Shown here: in pieces, positions 47,193 through 59,387 of the stretch
How the letters are laid out: each line of letters begins with the position of its first letter
Numbering within the stretch: the first letter of the stretch is position 1
NCBI GenBank assembly: GCA_025738555.1
Contig: JAOVFP010000005.1
Coordinates: forward strand, 3,534,001 to 3,598,000
Source of the DNA: Cyathus striatus
Taxonomy: Eukaryota; Basidiomycota; Agaricomycetes; Agaricales; Nidulariaceae
Reading direction: 5' to 3'
DNA: 64,000 bases
Made by a program: the position numbers and the translations under genes
Notes under the pieces: generated by a model
Told to the model about the DNA's origin: nothing
What the model saw: the letters and a program-made list of their open reading frames with translations, nothing else
The model's database searches: none

Positions 47193-49379
47193 ATGAAAGG
47201 AATAGCCCAGGATTTAAATCTAGGTAGCCATGATGGTATGTTGGGGTTGAATGTTCCGTTTTTCAGCTACTAACTTTTGTACTCAACGGTAGCATTCAAA
47301 GCATTGATTGATTCCCTAGCTCCTGGAGTAGCGAACGAAAAAGGGAAACTTACACCGGAGGCTGTTGAAAAATTATCTGCGAAACTGAGCGAATTAGTCG
47401 GTGGGGATGCCGTGAAAGATTTTCAGCAGAACCGAAACGAAACGGGTGAGGTGCGTTTCGATCTATTATACTGGTCCAACTTACTTACATTGCATGACTT
47501 CTGTAGCTCTTGAATGAAGAAGGCTTGCCAATTATCGATATTTCCGAGTCAGCGGAGACATCAAATATTGTAGGAACAGGAAATACACTCATATCCGATG
47601 AGAATCCCCTCATCCCGTTGACTCAATTGAACACAAATACTCGACAACGTTTGCGTCAACAGCGAGACTATATTCTAAACATCCTAGAGGAAGAGGAGCA
47701 CGAAGAACAGTTGAAGGAGGCACAGCGAGAAAGGGCAGAAATAGAAGAGTCTCTCGGAAAGAGGCGTGAGGCTGCAGCAAATGAGAAGAAGAATCTTGAA
47801 GCCGCGAAAGAGCTTCAAAAGAAGATAGGAAAGGCGCTATTTCGGGATGAAACCAAGAAATACGCGGAAAAGGAGGCTGATGGCGCTTCTGACAAGAAGA
47901 AATCTGTCGCGTTTGCTGATGATACGAAACACAAGGAGCAACTAGACTGGGGAGATGTGACCCCTGCTCGCCTTCGGCCAGCCAGTAGACCAACGTTGCT
48001 ACAAGGCCCAGCTGACACACATATTATGAAGATGAATGTTGTCGAACGTGCCCCTGCTCAACCATCACATAGCAACGACAAGATTATCTTGAACGAAGAA
48101 CAAGATTCAGATGATGAATCTGAACCTGCTTCAGAGGATGAAGGACCTATTCATGAACCTCCAGAAAGTGATGATGAGGTCGAAGGTGATGTTGAACTGG
48201 ACGAAGACGGAGTTGACTTCGATTTCGCTCGACATCAGCGTGAGGTCGCCATGGAGTACTATAAAAGACGATCGAATATGGGAGAAGCTGCAACAACAGC
48301 TATGCTATCCCATTCTCATGATGAAGATGGTGAAGTAGTAAGTTCACTATTATTTCTGTGGACATCATAAACTTATAGCGCAGGTACCTACTGGAATATC
48401 TACGTCCGAGCCTTCAAAACCCGCTATTTCGCGGTTCAGAGCCAGCAAGCTGGCCTCAGCATACGGGGCGGCGTCAATATCTCTGGAAGGGTCAGTTATT
48501 TCAGAATCTACAGCGCGAACCTTCCAGCGTGCAGTTCGTACTGGAAAGCTAGACAATGACAGTCGTTTAATTGGAGGCGATGGTGATAGTGCAAGCGAAG
48601 ATGAAAATGAAGGCATTCAGGAAGTGTTGGAACTTCTGAGAAAAAGCGAAGTTTACAATTTAGGACCTGATGGAATTCATACGGTGAAGTCTTCCGAAGG
48701 TTTCCCTCAGTATCGGCGCGAGCTTGGCTCGAGGGAATCCCAGGAGCTAAACGATGTACAGAAGACGTTTCCGCCTCTCCAGCGCCAAAAATTATCGAAG
48801 TTCAAGGCGGACAGATCTCATGCTGGTCGGCATCCTTCATCGTTTACCGATACCTCCACAACTAGTACATCAATATCGGAAATACTGAGGACATCTCCAA
48901 AGCTAGAATCAGATGCAGCCTTAGAAAAATCTGCGTCAACCATGTCATCTGGTGTGGTTGAACGAAAACCAATTCCTGCGTTACCTGCGGTGGTGGAACG
49001 GAGTGCAGATTTCATGTCATCAAATGTATTTGAGCAGCAAACGCCTGTCATTGTATCGGCAGTGAAGGAACGGTCACGGACGTCTTTCCCAGCAATGAAG
49101 GAGAAAGCAACAACGTTCGCAAATGGAATTAATGAACGCAAGAAACCAGTGGGACGAACTAACGCTATCCCTTCTACACTGTCACAAAATCCATCCACTG
49201 TGACCCCACACATCTTTTCAACGATAGTAGAATCACCATCATTTTCCGCTCACCGTCAGCATCCGGTTACAACTCATGCCGTAGTTTCTACTGAACCATT
49301 AACGCGAACTCCTAAACCTCACACAATCATATCTTCTAGAGTTCAAGAATCTAAATCACCGAAATCAGTAGATAAGTAG
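47193..49379 (+). CDS. URI/Bud27-like protein (DUF3835 type)
   Basis: Four exons, about 680 residues. The best match I recall is the C-terminal half of URI/Bud27, an unconventional prefoldin that binds RNA polymerase subunit Rpb5. Supporting blocks are NETGELLNEEGLPIIDI near the N-terminus, a charged coiled coil (LNILEEEEHEEQLKEAQRER), an acidic block (EEQDSDDESEPASEDEG), FARHQREVAMEYYKRRSNMG, LSKFKADRSH, and C-terminal VVERxP-like repeats. The N-terminal residues read MKGIAQDLNLGSHDAFKALI and are too short for a full prefoldin alpha domain, so that domain may be lost, or its exons may lie upstream unseen. It shares the 2-kb repeat-rich upstream region with CTF18. Confidence 0.7.
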
Positions 49380-49734
49380 GCAAAAGACATGTCATTTGTT
49401 CGGGTTTTTACAATACTCACTATGTATGCATTTACATATTTCTTGATCGAATATGATGAATTTCTTCAAGTTCTACTGTATACAGCACACGCGCTACGGT
49501 AGCGGTGATAATAGGATGATGCATTTGATACTGATACATAGGGATATGCGTGACATTGATGATTGTGAGCAGGAATATAGCAGTTATGTACGTAATAATG
49601 AAGAGAATAATGGAACAGAACAGAGAAGTAAGCACGTACAAGATAAAATGTAGCCTAGTATAATAAAGTTCAATGAAATAACAGTATCAGCAATACATAC
49701 ATAGCTATAGTGCACCAATGGCCCAGATGAGTCT
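49380..49734. other. convergent 3' intergenic region
   Basis: About 355 AT-rich bases between the stop codons of the URI-like gene and the kinase gene. Nothing else is recognised. Confidence 0.5.
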
Positions 49735-52700
49735 TCACCGATAAGCGTCTGAAATCTCTTCCAGCTCCCTAACCACCTCGGTCATGGTAGGTCGCTCTTG
49801 GTGTTCGTGTGCCCACATGCGCTCGATGAGGTCCACAATTTCTGGACACCATTGCTTTCGTAAACCACTTATACTCGGCCTAGAAAATTTCTCAAAAAAA
49901 GAGTGCATGCATGAAGAACGGCTATCTTACCGCTGGCGCTTAGCCCCAACAATATCATAAATAGCATGTTCGTTCATTCCCTGGTAATGAACGATAAAAC
50001 AAGAGTAGTTACCGAAAGCTATAACAACGTACCTCCCAAGGGAATTTTTTATTGGGCAGATGCCATTGGAGCATTTCCCAGTACACCATGGCGCAGGAGA
50101 AGACATCCACCTTGTAATTATACTTGGGATGAGGATGCCACAATTCTGGGGCTTGCCAATTAACAGTTCCCACAAGACTTCGAACCATAGACCGCGTAGA
50201 CTGCTTGACTTTGGCCAATCCAAAATCGGCAATTTTAGCAGTTCCTCTTGCAGTTATAAGTATGTTAGATGATTTGCAATCACGATGAATAATTGAAGGT
50301 TTTCGGGTATGAAGGTATTCCAGCCCACGAGCAATGTCTAACATCATATGAAGCTATATCATATCTCCTTAAGCCAAAGTCAAGAACGAGAGCGTTGGCA
50401 CATACCACTTTACTTAGTGACGGAGGTTTAACGTTCCTAATGTAGTCGAAAAGGTCACCGTTGGAACAAAGTTCGCTGATAATCATAACAGGAGTTTCCT
50501 TGGTGTTTTCAGGTATACTAACACCAAGCTGTGTGAACAGTGCGGTTAGCATGGAGAGAGGCAAAATCTGCAGACACGTACGAATCTGACAATGTTCGGA
50601 TGGTCAAATCCGCCGAGAAGCTTCAATTCCTTGATATCCACTGCCCTCGAATGTCAGAATCGGGTGAAATTGACAAGTAAGAGCCAGAAAGAACTTACTA
50701 GCACTAAGCTGTCCCCTAAATTCCGAAATGGCAATCTTCCTCCCTCTAAATTTGCCAATAAAAACATCCTTAAATCCGCCACTACCAATTTTTTCGAGCT
50801 TTGTCAATTTCTCAGGAGGGATTTCCCGATCTTCAAGCCCCAAACTCTCTAAATCCAGCTCAAGGTCTTGTTCTTCCTTCTCCTTCCCATTTTCCAGACC
50901 TGGAATGGGAGTACGTGGTTCGTCCATATGAACGTGATCCGAGCGCAACAATACGGGCGGAGTAGCGGTGCTGGCATGGGAGCTACTCCGTGCAGCCTTG
51001 CGACGACGTTTCGGAGTAGAGGGAGGACGCGCCGTACCATTAGATGAGGGAGAAGAGAAGTTATTGGCGTTAGTGTCTCGCCATTGCAGCAATGCCTGTA
51101 CAAGATGCTGTTTATTCCCTTCTGGTTCAATGTCTCTGACTTGGCATAACTGAACAAGGTCATCCCGACGCAGCTTCATTAATTTCTTCTTGGTCACAAC
51201 TGCCCAATCGACTGGATTATATGAAGATTAGCTACTGATAAAGCAAAAAAAGATAGAAAAACTCACTGTCTTCTTCCATTTCCTCGGCATCACCCTCTGC
51301 ATCCTCTTCATTTAGAAGACTTTCCTCTTCTTCAGCCTCGACCTCGGCGCCATCGCTACCCTCCTCAGCCCCTCCATCTTCCTCAGCCTCTTCATCTTCA
51401 TCTTCCTCCTCCTCTCCAATATCCTCTTCCATATCAATATCTTCTTCCCCAACAATCTTTCCGTTGCGAAGCCGTTTTGGCTCTACGGCAATGGTAGCTT
51501 CGTCATCGTCGTTATCACACTCCGCTTCTCCGCCGCTTTCGTCGTCCAAAGCCTCCTCACTTTGCTCTTCCTCATCTTCGTCTCCACTCTCACCCTCCTC
51601 CACATCCTCGCTCAGATTCTCTTCTTCGTCCCCTTCGTCCTCGTCATCACCATCGTCACTCTCCGTAGGACTGGTCAGTTTATTCTGGCGAGGCCGTAGG
51701 CGTCGTCGCAAAGGAGTTTGTCGCCCAATAACAGCTGGCGGGGGTGTAGCTGCTGTAGATGATTCAAGTTCGTCAACTTCTTCGTCATCACCAAGTTCCT
51801 CTTCTACTTGCATCTCCTCGTCTTCTTCTAACTGATCCTCTTCCGACATTTCATCCTCAGACTCATGTAAGTCATCAACTCTGGCCTTGGATTTAAGTCG
51901 GTCACTGCCTTGGGAATCCCTTGTTCTCGTGGTCTTCGCCATTCGACTAGAGGAACTTTGGGGTGGTTTTGCACCAATCTCGCTTCCCTGTCGTTTCTCC
52001 CGATCTTTACTACGCAAGCGACGTGGACTAGGTTTTGGTGTACTTGTAATAGTAACATCTTCCTCGTCAAGCTCTGTCAAATCACTGTCCTCGGCAAGCG
52101 CAATGGAGAGATCTTCATTAATTCGTTCCTTATCTTTGCTCCTAGTATTTCTGCGTGTAGAGACTTCTGGTTTATTGCTGAATTCGACTTGCTTTGCTTT
52201 CCCCTTTCCCTTGTCTTTACTACGCGTAGCAACGCCAGCCGAACCTGTAGTGCTCGGAATCGAGACATTCGATACTTTACGAGATCGCAGACGGGTCGCT
52301 AAAGGGGAGGTATGATTAGTCGAACTTTTTGATGATGATGTTGTAGGTGATGAGCGATTAGACGGTTGTCGTTTGCTGCATTGTACATGAGCACGATAAA
52401 ATGACATTACTGCTGTAAACGATATGTACCTCGTACTTTCAACACCATCTCCATTGACCTTAACGGAGACCTTCCTTCGATGTGTTGCATCGGTATAAAA
52501 GATATTACCCATGGACACGCTTCGACCTTTAAGGGGTCGTCCAGTACCGATACCAAAATCATTGGTAGTCGCTCTTCTCCTTAGAGTATGAGCAGAAGTA
52601 GATGCCAGTGGACATGCATCCGTTTCTTCGTCACCAGCAATGTTTCCGTCGTCACTCGAGTAATCAGAAGCCGCGCCTCGCGGAGGAGACGAAGGAGGAA

Positions 52701-53445
52701 GAGATGCAATGTCGTCGTCGTCCCTGGTTGAGACGATAGCTTCTGCCAGTTCGGCCTTCTTAAACTGCTCGCCATCATCACCCAGACCAGCGAGTTCGTA
52801 AAGGCGAACCAAGTCTGGCTTTTTAAGGGAATGAAGTGTATCAAATTCAGCTGTGTGAAGGTAGTATTCGTCTTCTGTGGGCACGATTCATTTAGTCAAT
52901 TGGTCGATAGACAGTCAAAAATGAAGATACAAACTTGAATCATCTTCATCCTCATCCGCTTCCTCGTTATTATTCTCGTCGAGATCCTGTTCCTCTCCGG
53001 CCTCAGAGTCGGGGGCAGACCATTGGGCAGAAGCTGTGTCGATATCCATCTCACTTTCTGAATCCGAATCATGATAATTAGGCCTCGGACGTTTTAGCCT
53101 TCCCAGACCACGCATCGACTTCGTATTCGTATGCGCGTTCTCATTAGTGCTCGCGACGCGTTTCCGCTTGGTGCCAACAACATGCCCCACTTCTCGCATA
53201 TCCTGATTCCGATATTGGCCTTTGTGGGCGAGTGTACGGGATGAAGGATGTCGTAAGTTGGGTTGAAGGGGAACAAGAGGCTTCCTCTGGTCTGGAGAAA
53301 TGGGAGAGGATGTGTCCTGGGTCGACGCGTGGGAATAAGATCTAGAAGTAGCGCGTAGTGAATACTGCTTGCGCGGGGGATGAGGAAGCGCGGTTTCGTG
53401 GGATATCTTTCTACTCTGAGGAGAGCGTCGTTGATGGGCGGCCAT
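49735..53445 (-). CDS. SAP-like/acidic-domain protein fused to a TKL-family kinase
   Basis: Roughly 1,050 residues. Two SAP-like helix-turn segments, KKPDLVRLYELAGLGDDGE and RRDDLVQLCQVRDIEPEGNK, flank a Ser/Arg-rich basic stretch and a very long Glu/Asp run (about 51240-51870), pointing to a chromatin or DNA-linked nuclear protein. The C-terminal ~300 residues form a tyrosine-kinase-like (TKL) domain: glycine loop KIGSGGFKDVFIGKFRG, helix C MDIKELKLLGGFDHPNIVRF, catalytic loop SIIHRDCKSSNILI, KIADFGLAKV, and GTVNWQAPELWHPHPKYNYK. The beta-3 strand reads RKIAISEFRG, so the usual ATP-binding Lys is Ser. The tail ends WAHEHQERPTMTEVVRELEE. Start ATG 53445 gives MAAHQRRSPQSRK. It probably regulates nuclear processes; no partner is known to me. 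Confidence 0.85.
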
Positions 53446-54206
53446 AACCACTGTGCTCAGACCAATGTCTGGTAAGAGCTCCTGTCTATATGAGCTTGCC
53501 ACTCGGGCCAGTTAAGGCACTAGGCAGCTTTTTCAGGCAAGGTCTACGATCTAATTATGTCTTGAGATTGTTCACGGCAGCACAGGGCGTGCGTGGACGA
53601 TGTAGAGCACGATGTCCAGTCGAGTACGCTCGCTGTGGACTTGAAAGGTGGTCGATGTTCACTTTCTTTGTTTACACCAGTTTACCGCCACACTCTCGAC
53701 ATTTGCAACTAGCAGCAAATATTACACAAACAATGCATGACACTAGTGATTATATAATACACATCACGAGCATCATGATCCCCGGTCTTATCAGTCGGAA
53801 GGATCCCGTTCGGCAATTGCCGATCACCTGGAGGTCGCATCTTTGCTCAAATCTCCATTTCTATCCATTCACCATTGTTCGCCGCAAAACGAATGTAGTC
53901 TCTGCCACAACACAGTCATCCGAGTTGACCAATAAAAATCCTATAAATTGGGGACAGAACTGTGCTATGTTATCTTCCGATCCCCCATCTTCAACTTGTT
54001 CTAGTTTCTTGTCCTGGCCCAAGTCTCAAATAGCCGAGCCACAAACGATATGCCCAACTTGGTAACTCGAAACCTCAGACCGTTTTGAGCCAGATATCCG
54101 TCCACGCTGCCTTATATCTAAAACTTTCCGCAATTACCGTCTCACCTAGCGACCTTGAACTCCAAAATTATCCTTCTGGAATCTCCTCTCATATTGACCG
54201 ACAGAT
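53446..54206. promoter_or_regulatory. divergent region, kinase / DUF6593-like gene
   Basis: About 760 bp between divergent start codons. A 191-codon plus-strand frame (53490-54065) exists but lacks conserved character. CT-rich sequence precedes the DUF6593-like ATG. Confidence 0.45.
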
Positions 54207-55179
54207 ATGCTCCTCAAATTTACTGCTGCAGATATGTTAAATACGACTCTTATAGACGTCACAACTGGCGAGCGAGCCTACGAGATTGTTACTATCATGA
54301 TTCCCTCCGAAGCCGCAGAATCCTTGCTTGCTACATCTGGATCGGAGATCTCATCCCCTCCTTCACCAGTCGATGCCGCTCCTCCTACGTCCCAATATGC
54401 CTCCACCTCCAAGTCTGCAGAGCAAGCGAGAGACGAACACAAATATTGGATCCTTCAGGCAATATTCTCGTTGACATTATCTGGAATGGACGGCAACCAA
54501 ATATCACCATCGGCGATGAGAAGGTCGGTGCTCTCACTGACCTATTTGGTTCTTCGACAATTCGATTCATGTAAGCTGCCACTTATCGATTATCTCTCAA
54601 TTGTATTTCATGTTTGAACATATTCGCAGGCCCAAGATCTTATGTATACCGACACGGTTTGACACTGAATACATCTGGACGGCAACCGCTGACTCGCTTA
54701 CTGTATGTACTGTTTATCTTTATTATCGCACGGCTCACACTGACCTGTACAGTTATATGACTACGACGCAGACTTAGTGAAGGGCACTTTCCACCAGAAC
54801 GTCATACGCCTTCGAGCTTCGAAGCTGAGACAAAATAGCTCTTCTTCTCCGTCTACTACATCTGCTGCAGAAGCACACTCTACTCCTCGAACCGACTCGG
54901 CGTTTAGATTTCTGCAAACTCACATACCAGGATTTGGTTCCAATTACCTTGAATTCAAGCCACATTTTCTTGCCCTAGATGTCGAAATAATAAGTGAGCA
55001 AACTTTATCATTATGCTCTCTTTTTCTCAATTTTGCTGTCAGTTTCCTTCTTAATGATGGAAATTCTTCGACGGGGTCGCTTTTGTCTTACTCCTTACAC
55101 GTTCGATAGATCAAGACTCTGGCATCTAAAGGAAGCGAAAGATCGAGTTGTTCGTCGATTGAGGCGGTATACTATGTAA
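54207..55179 (+). CDS. DUF6593-like basidiomycete protein
   Basis: Family of uncharacterised basidiomycete proteins with a tubby-like barrel look. The N-terminus LLKFTAADMLNTTLIDVTTG and the later ERRTQILDPSGNILVDIIWN follow the DUF6593 pattern. It continues DEKVGALTDLFGSSTIRFMP, IPTRFDTEYIWTATADSL, and ends ISFLMMEILRRGRFCLTPYT before RRLRRYTM and the stop at 55177-55179. Three later introns are canonical. Between the N-terminus and ERRTQ the frame must change; the only GT-AG solution I found is a 32-nt intron (54389-54420), very short for a fungus, so a one-base indel or another intron is possible. Function and location are unknown. Confidence 0.75.
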
Positions 55180-55994
55180 AAACCCGCCACTGTTATCCAT
55201 TTCACCTGTTGCATTCTAAGTACATTCGTTATTATTACTAAAGTATATATTCCTCACACCACACTCTTTTCAAATCAGTTCCTTTGATGTCATTCATTCA
55301 TTTATGCTGTTATTCATTCTGTTATCGACTTTGCTCTGTCCATGTCGCTGATCTTCATATGTACGATATGCAATCTTCCTTGTAAAATAATTCATCGATA
55401 AACAGAAGTTTCGTGGTCTGTGTGAGATGTTCAACCAGAACTTAAGTGATGACTTACAGGAGACCAACGACTACCTGAACATCAACTATCCTAATAAGGC
55501 ATCCCCTTGTCTTGTTATGGTAATAAATATATTTTCAACATGGAAATGCTTCATTCTGTAACAGTATTTCTTGTTAGGAGGCGATGCTGTACATAGCCGG
55601 TGTCCATGACATTGGTTGTAGTGAATTAGATTGCGGCACCAGTGTGCTCCTGTTAACTTTAAGTACTTATCAGTGCAGGAACTTGTGCACTGATCTTTCA
55701 CAATATTATGCAGCTAAAACAAGTGCAAATAAAATATGATAATAAAAATTATAATACTTAATACACTTACGACACTATTATGGTATTTGCGGCGTTATAT
55801 TGGAATTTGGCGGTAAGTACTTATAGAAATCGTCCTGTAAGCTCTCGCTTCTGTGAGAATCATCCGGATATAACGGACTCTATCACCGCTTGGGGTGACA
55901 TTGTGTGACAGCGTGATAACAAATTAGTTTTACACTAATCTAAACACCTCTTCGGCTTCATTCCAACTCCATTCTCATCTATTTTTTTAAAACA
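55180..55994. other. intergenic, AT-rich, nothing recognised
   Basis: About 815 bp of AT-rich sequence between two plus-strand genes. No gene, RNA or repeat was recognised. Confidence 0.55.
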
Positions 55995-57079
55995 ATGGTC
56001 GTAACACATTCCATACCGGTACAGTCAGATTCAATCACAGTCGCTGCGAAAAAGAAAAACCGTAGAAAATTCACTCGCAAGGCCCGGATTCCATCTGATG
56101 TCCAGATGCAAGACGGAGACGAAGAGAATGCAATGAACGATGCGGATCCTTCCTCTGAATCATCGAGTTCCTATCAACCTCAAGAAAATTCGCAACCAGT
56201 CTTGCAGACTAATTTTACTGAAGATGACGACCTTATGATTGATGCCGATCCGACAAACGTAGAACCTACAAGCACTGTTCCCGTCTTCGCTCCCGTTGCA
56301 GCTGGCGCAGACAAAACGACTTCAAAATCTGAGATAAGACGCATACCTATACCCCCGCATCGTATGACGCCTTTGAAGAAGGACTGGGTAAACATTTTTG
56401 GACCATTAACAGAGATTTTGGGTCTGCAAGTGAGGATGAATGTTCAGAGGAGATGTGTAGAGGCACGGGTAGGAATATTCCTAAATCAGTGTCTAATTTT
56501 TTAAACGCTCTTTGCGCCTTTTAGACGTCCAAACATACAAAAGACATCGGAGCACTGCAAAAGGGCGCTGACTTCGTCAAGGCATATGCCTTAGGATTCG
56601 ACGTTAACGTTTGGCTTCCAGTCCTAACTATTTTGCTGTCTCTTACATATTTTTAGGATGCCATTGCCCTTCTTCGCATGGACGATCTTTACCTCGACTC
56701 GTTTGAAATTAAAGACGTGAAAACACTTCATGGTGACCATCTTTCGCGAGCCATTGGTAAGTTTTTGTGTTGTTATGGATAGAAGTCATACTAAGAGCTG
56801 CTCTTAGGTCGTATTGCTGGTCAAGATGGTAAAACGAAGTTCACCATTGAAAACGCCAGTCGAACACGTATTGTCCTTGCCGATACGTGCGTGATCCTTA
56901 ATGCATGCCATGATATATCTTCTAACCACTTCTTCAGCAAAATTCACATCATGGGATCTTTCCAAAATATTAAAGTTGCGCGAGACGCAATTGTATCGTT
57001 AATTTTAGGCTCACCGCCAGGGAAAGTCTACGCTGGCCTGAGAACTGTTAGTGCACGGATGAAACAACGGGCTTTATGA
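55995..57079 (+). CDS. PNO1: Pre-rRNA processing protein Pno1/Dim2
   Basis: KH-domain protein that recruits the Dim1 methylase to 18S rRNA and guides Nob1 cleavage at the 3' end of 18S during small-subunit maturation. A basic then acidic N-terminus ([17 protein letters not shown]) leads to [20 protein letters not shown], highly typical of the family. The body continues with [20 protein letters not shown], the [20 protein letters not shown] block, [20 protein letters not shown] in the KH core, and the C-terminal [40 protein letters not shown] and RAL. Four introns of 50-70 nt, all GT-AG. It converges on the ADE4 gene ~250 bp away. Confidence 0.95.
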
Positions 57080-57330
57080 TTATCTTCATTTTTATCGTCA
57101 TGTATCACATCTTCACATATCCTATATGCATGACAGTCCAAAATAATGGCCACAGCAACGGACGGCATTACTATTTCAACTTGATTTCAACTTTATTTGA
57201 TTGACGCTAGTGAATGGTTCCTATCATGTGATACATTAAGATAACAACATAAAACTACAACAAGCAAGATAATTGACAATAAATGTACATTAGCATCTAA
57301 TATGCAGTCTAGAGGTATCGGCATATGTCT

Positions 57331-59387
57331 TTAATTTGTGTGAAATGAGTTATGCAAGCCAACTGTATCGTCGGATCCATTAGTAGAGGTTGCCGCATTG
57401 TAGTCTTCTGTTCCTTTAGTTTGTTCGTGAACAAGGCCGCCTCCGCCCTTTCCTTCCAGAGGGCCGAGTTCTAGGTTGCTCATTTTGCCTCTGAGATTAT
57501 CCGCGCGTAAATTTTCAATATGCTGCATATATTCTTCGTCGACGCCGCCGGTAACGTACTCCCCAGTAAAGACAGAGCAGTCGAATTGTTTTATTGCAGG
57601 GTTGATTTGTCTCACGGAATTGACCAAGTCAGGAAGCGTTTGGAAAACAACAAGGTCTGCTCCAATGGCTTCCGCAATGTGAGCTTCGTCCTTATCGTGG
57701 GCAACAAGTTCTTTGCGAGAAGGCATGTCAATTCCGTAGACATTAGGGTATCTTCCCATCAATGAGTCACCCCACTGAAACTGTAGAGTAACTAAAGAGA
57801 ATTTGCATACCGAATGGGAGGTGCGCAACTGGCAACAATAACTTTCTTCGCACCGACGTCCTTGGCCATTTGTACAATCTCTTTCGAAGTAGTACCTCGT
57901 ACAATAGAGTCTACTGAGGTGTCAATTAAAGCACATTGAAATAAAATTATATACAGACCATCTACAAGAAGTACATTCTTCCCTGAAAATTCGAGAGCCA
58001 TGGCGTTAAGCTTCCTGCGAACGTTCTTTCTCCTACAAAAGAAACTATGTTAGAGTTTCCTTGAGCTGTTTTTAGCATATGCCAAACATACCTCATTTGC
58101 TGGCCGGGCATAATAAATGTGCGACCAACATAACGATTTTTTATGAAGCCTTCGCGATAAGGTAGGTTCAATTTCTGAGCCAAATTAAGTGCAGCAACTC
58201 TGGATGTGTCAGGAACCTATACAATGATATGAGAACAGGTGAGCTGGAAATAACTATCCGCACTTACGGGAATTACGACGTCAACTGAGATATTCGCCTC
58301 TTTCAGTACATCCCGGACCCTCTCCGCAAGAGCATCCCCCATGGCCATACGACTGCGGTAAACGCTAATCCCGTCAATTACAGAGTCGGGACGCGCGAAA
58401 TACACGAATTCAAAAATGTCCGGTGCAAAGGTCGCCGGTGTGGAAACCTGGCGCCGCGACACACCAGAACGGGTGATGATGACTGCCTCACCTACAGAAA
58501 CGTGAGTATTATCGTCCGCCAAGAATTAGTATGAACGTACCAGGAAGGACATCTTCAAATTCGGTGAAGCCGCATGCATCTGCCACGACACTCTCACTTG
58601 AAAAGAGGTAATCTTTTCCAGTACCTGTTTTCCTAGTGGCCATTCCAACGGGCCGGATGCCGTTGGGATCTCTGAACGCAATGATACCAAATCCAGCGAG
58701 CATGGCAACACAAGCATATGCGCCCTTCACTTGTTGCATCAAGCCACCAATAGCTGTAAAAATATCTTCCTCATTGATACGGAACTTGCCTGTTTTTTGA
58801 AGATTATCAGCGAAGATATTCAGCAGGAGTTCGGAATCTGATGCGGTGTTAATATGTCGATGAGCAGTTTGATCCATAAACTGGAGGAGAGTGTCCGTGT
58901 TGATAAGATTTCCATTCTGCACCAAGTAGTTAGAACAAAAGCTCGACGATGGATACGGGTCACGTACATGGGCGAAGACGATACCGTATGGAGAGTTGAC
59001 ATAGAACGGTTGAGCTTCAGCATTGTTAAAGCTTCCAGCAGTCGGGTAGCGAACTGATGATGCGATAAGTGGTAGTTGATCATAATAGAAAGATAAACGC
59101 ACCATGTCCGACACCCATACCACCAATCAGTCTTGATAGTGAATTTGCATCGAAGATATCTCGAACCATTCCATTAGCTTTGCATTGAAAAAAGCGACCC
59201 TTTGGTCCGCAGGTGATGATACCACAAGCATCCTGGCCACGATGTTGCAGAAGAGACAGGCCCTCGAAAATCTCGGGGGCAGCGTTTAAAGAGGGGTCAT
59301 GAAGGAGGAGTCCAAGAATACCACACACTGATTGAGAAAGAACAATGTAAGGAGAGGTATATAAGAAGGAAGTAATATAAACATACT
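57331..59387 (-). CDS. ADE4: Amidophosphoribosyltransferase (first step of purine synthesis)
   Basis: Makes 5-phosphoribosylamine from PRPP and glutamine. The glutaminase part is an N-terminal-nucleophile domain; Met removal must leave Cys at position 1, here [13 protein letters not shown], followed by [20 protein letters not shown] and [14 protein letters not shown]. The C-terminal phosphoribosyltransferase carries the PRPP loop [18 protein letters not shown], and [20 protein letters not shown] is also conserved. The start codon is split: its A is base 59387, its TG is 59327-59326, and intron 59386-59328 (59 nt, GTATGT donor, TCAG acceptor) lies between. No other ATG is in frame upstream before a stop. 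The C-terminus has a Gly/Thr/Asn-rich tail. The next gene upstream ends 570 bp away. Confidence 0.94.

Noticed and set aside
51464..51835. Serine-rich plus-strand frame of 123 codons
   Set aside because: It is the antisense shadow of the glutamate/aspartate run in the kinase gene.
53490..54065. 191-codon plus-strand open frame starting with ATG
   Set aside because: Lies in the divergent region between two genes; the translation has no domain, repeats or family pattern. Length alone is weak evidence.
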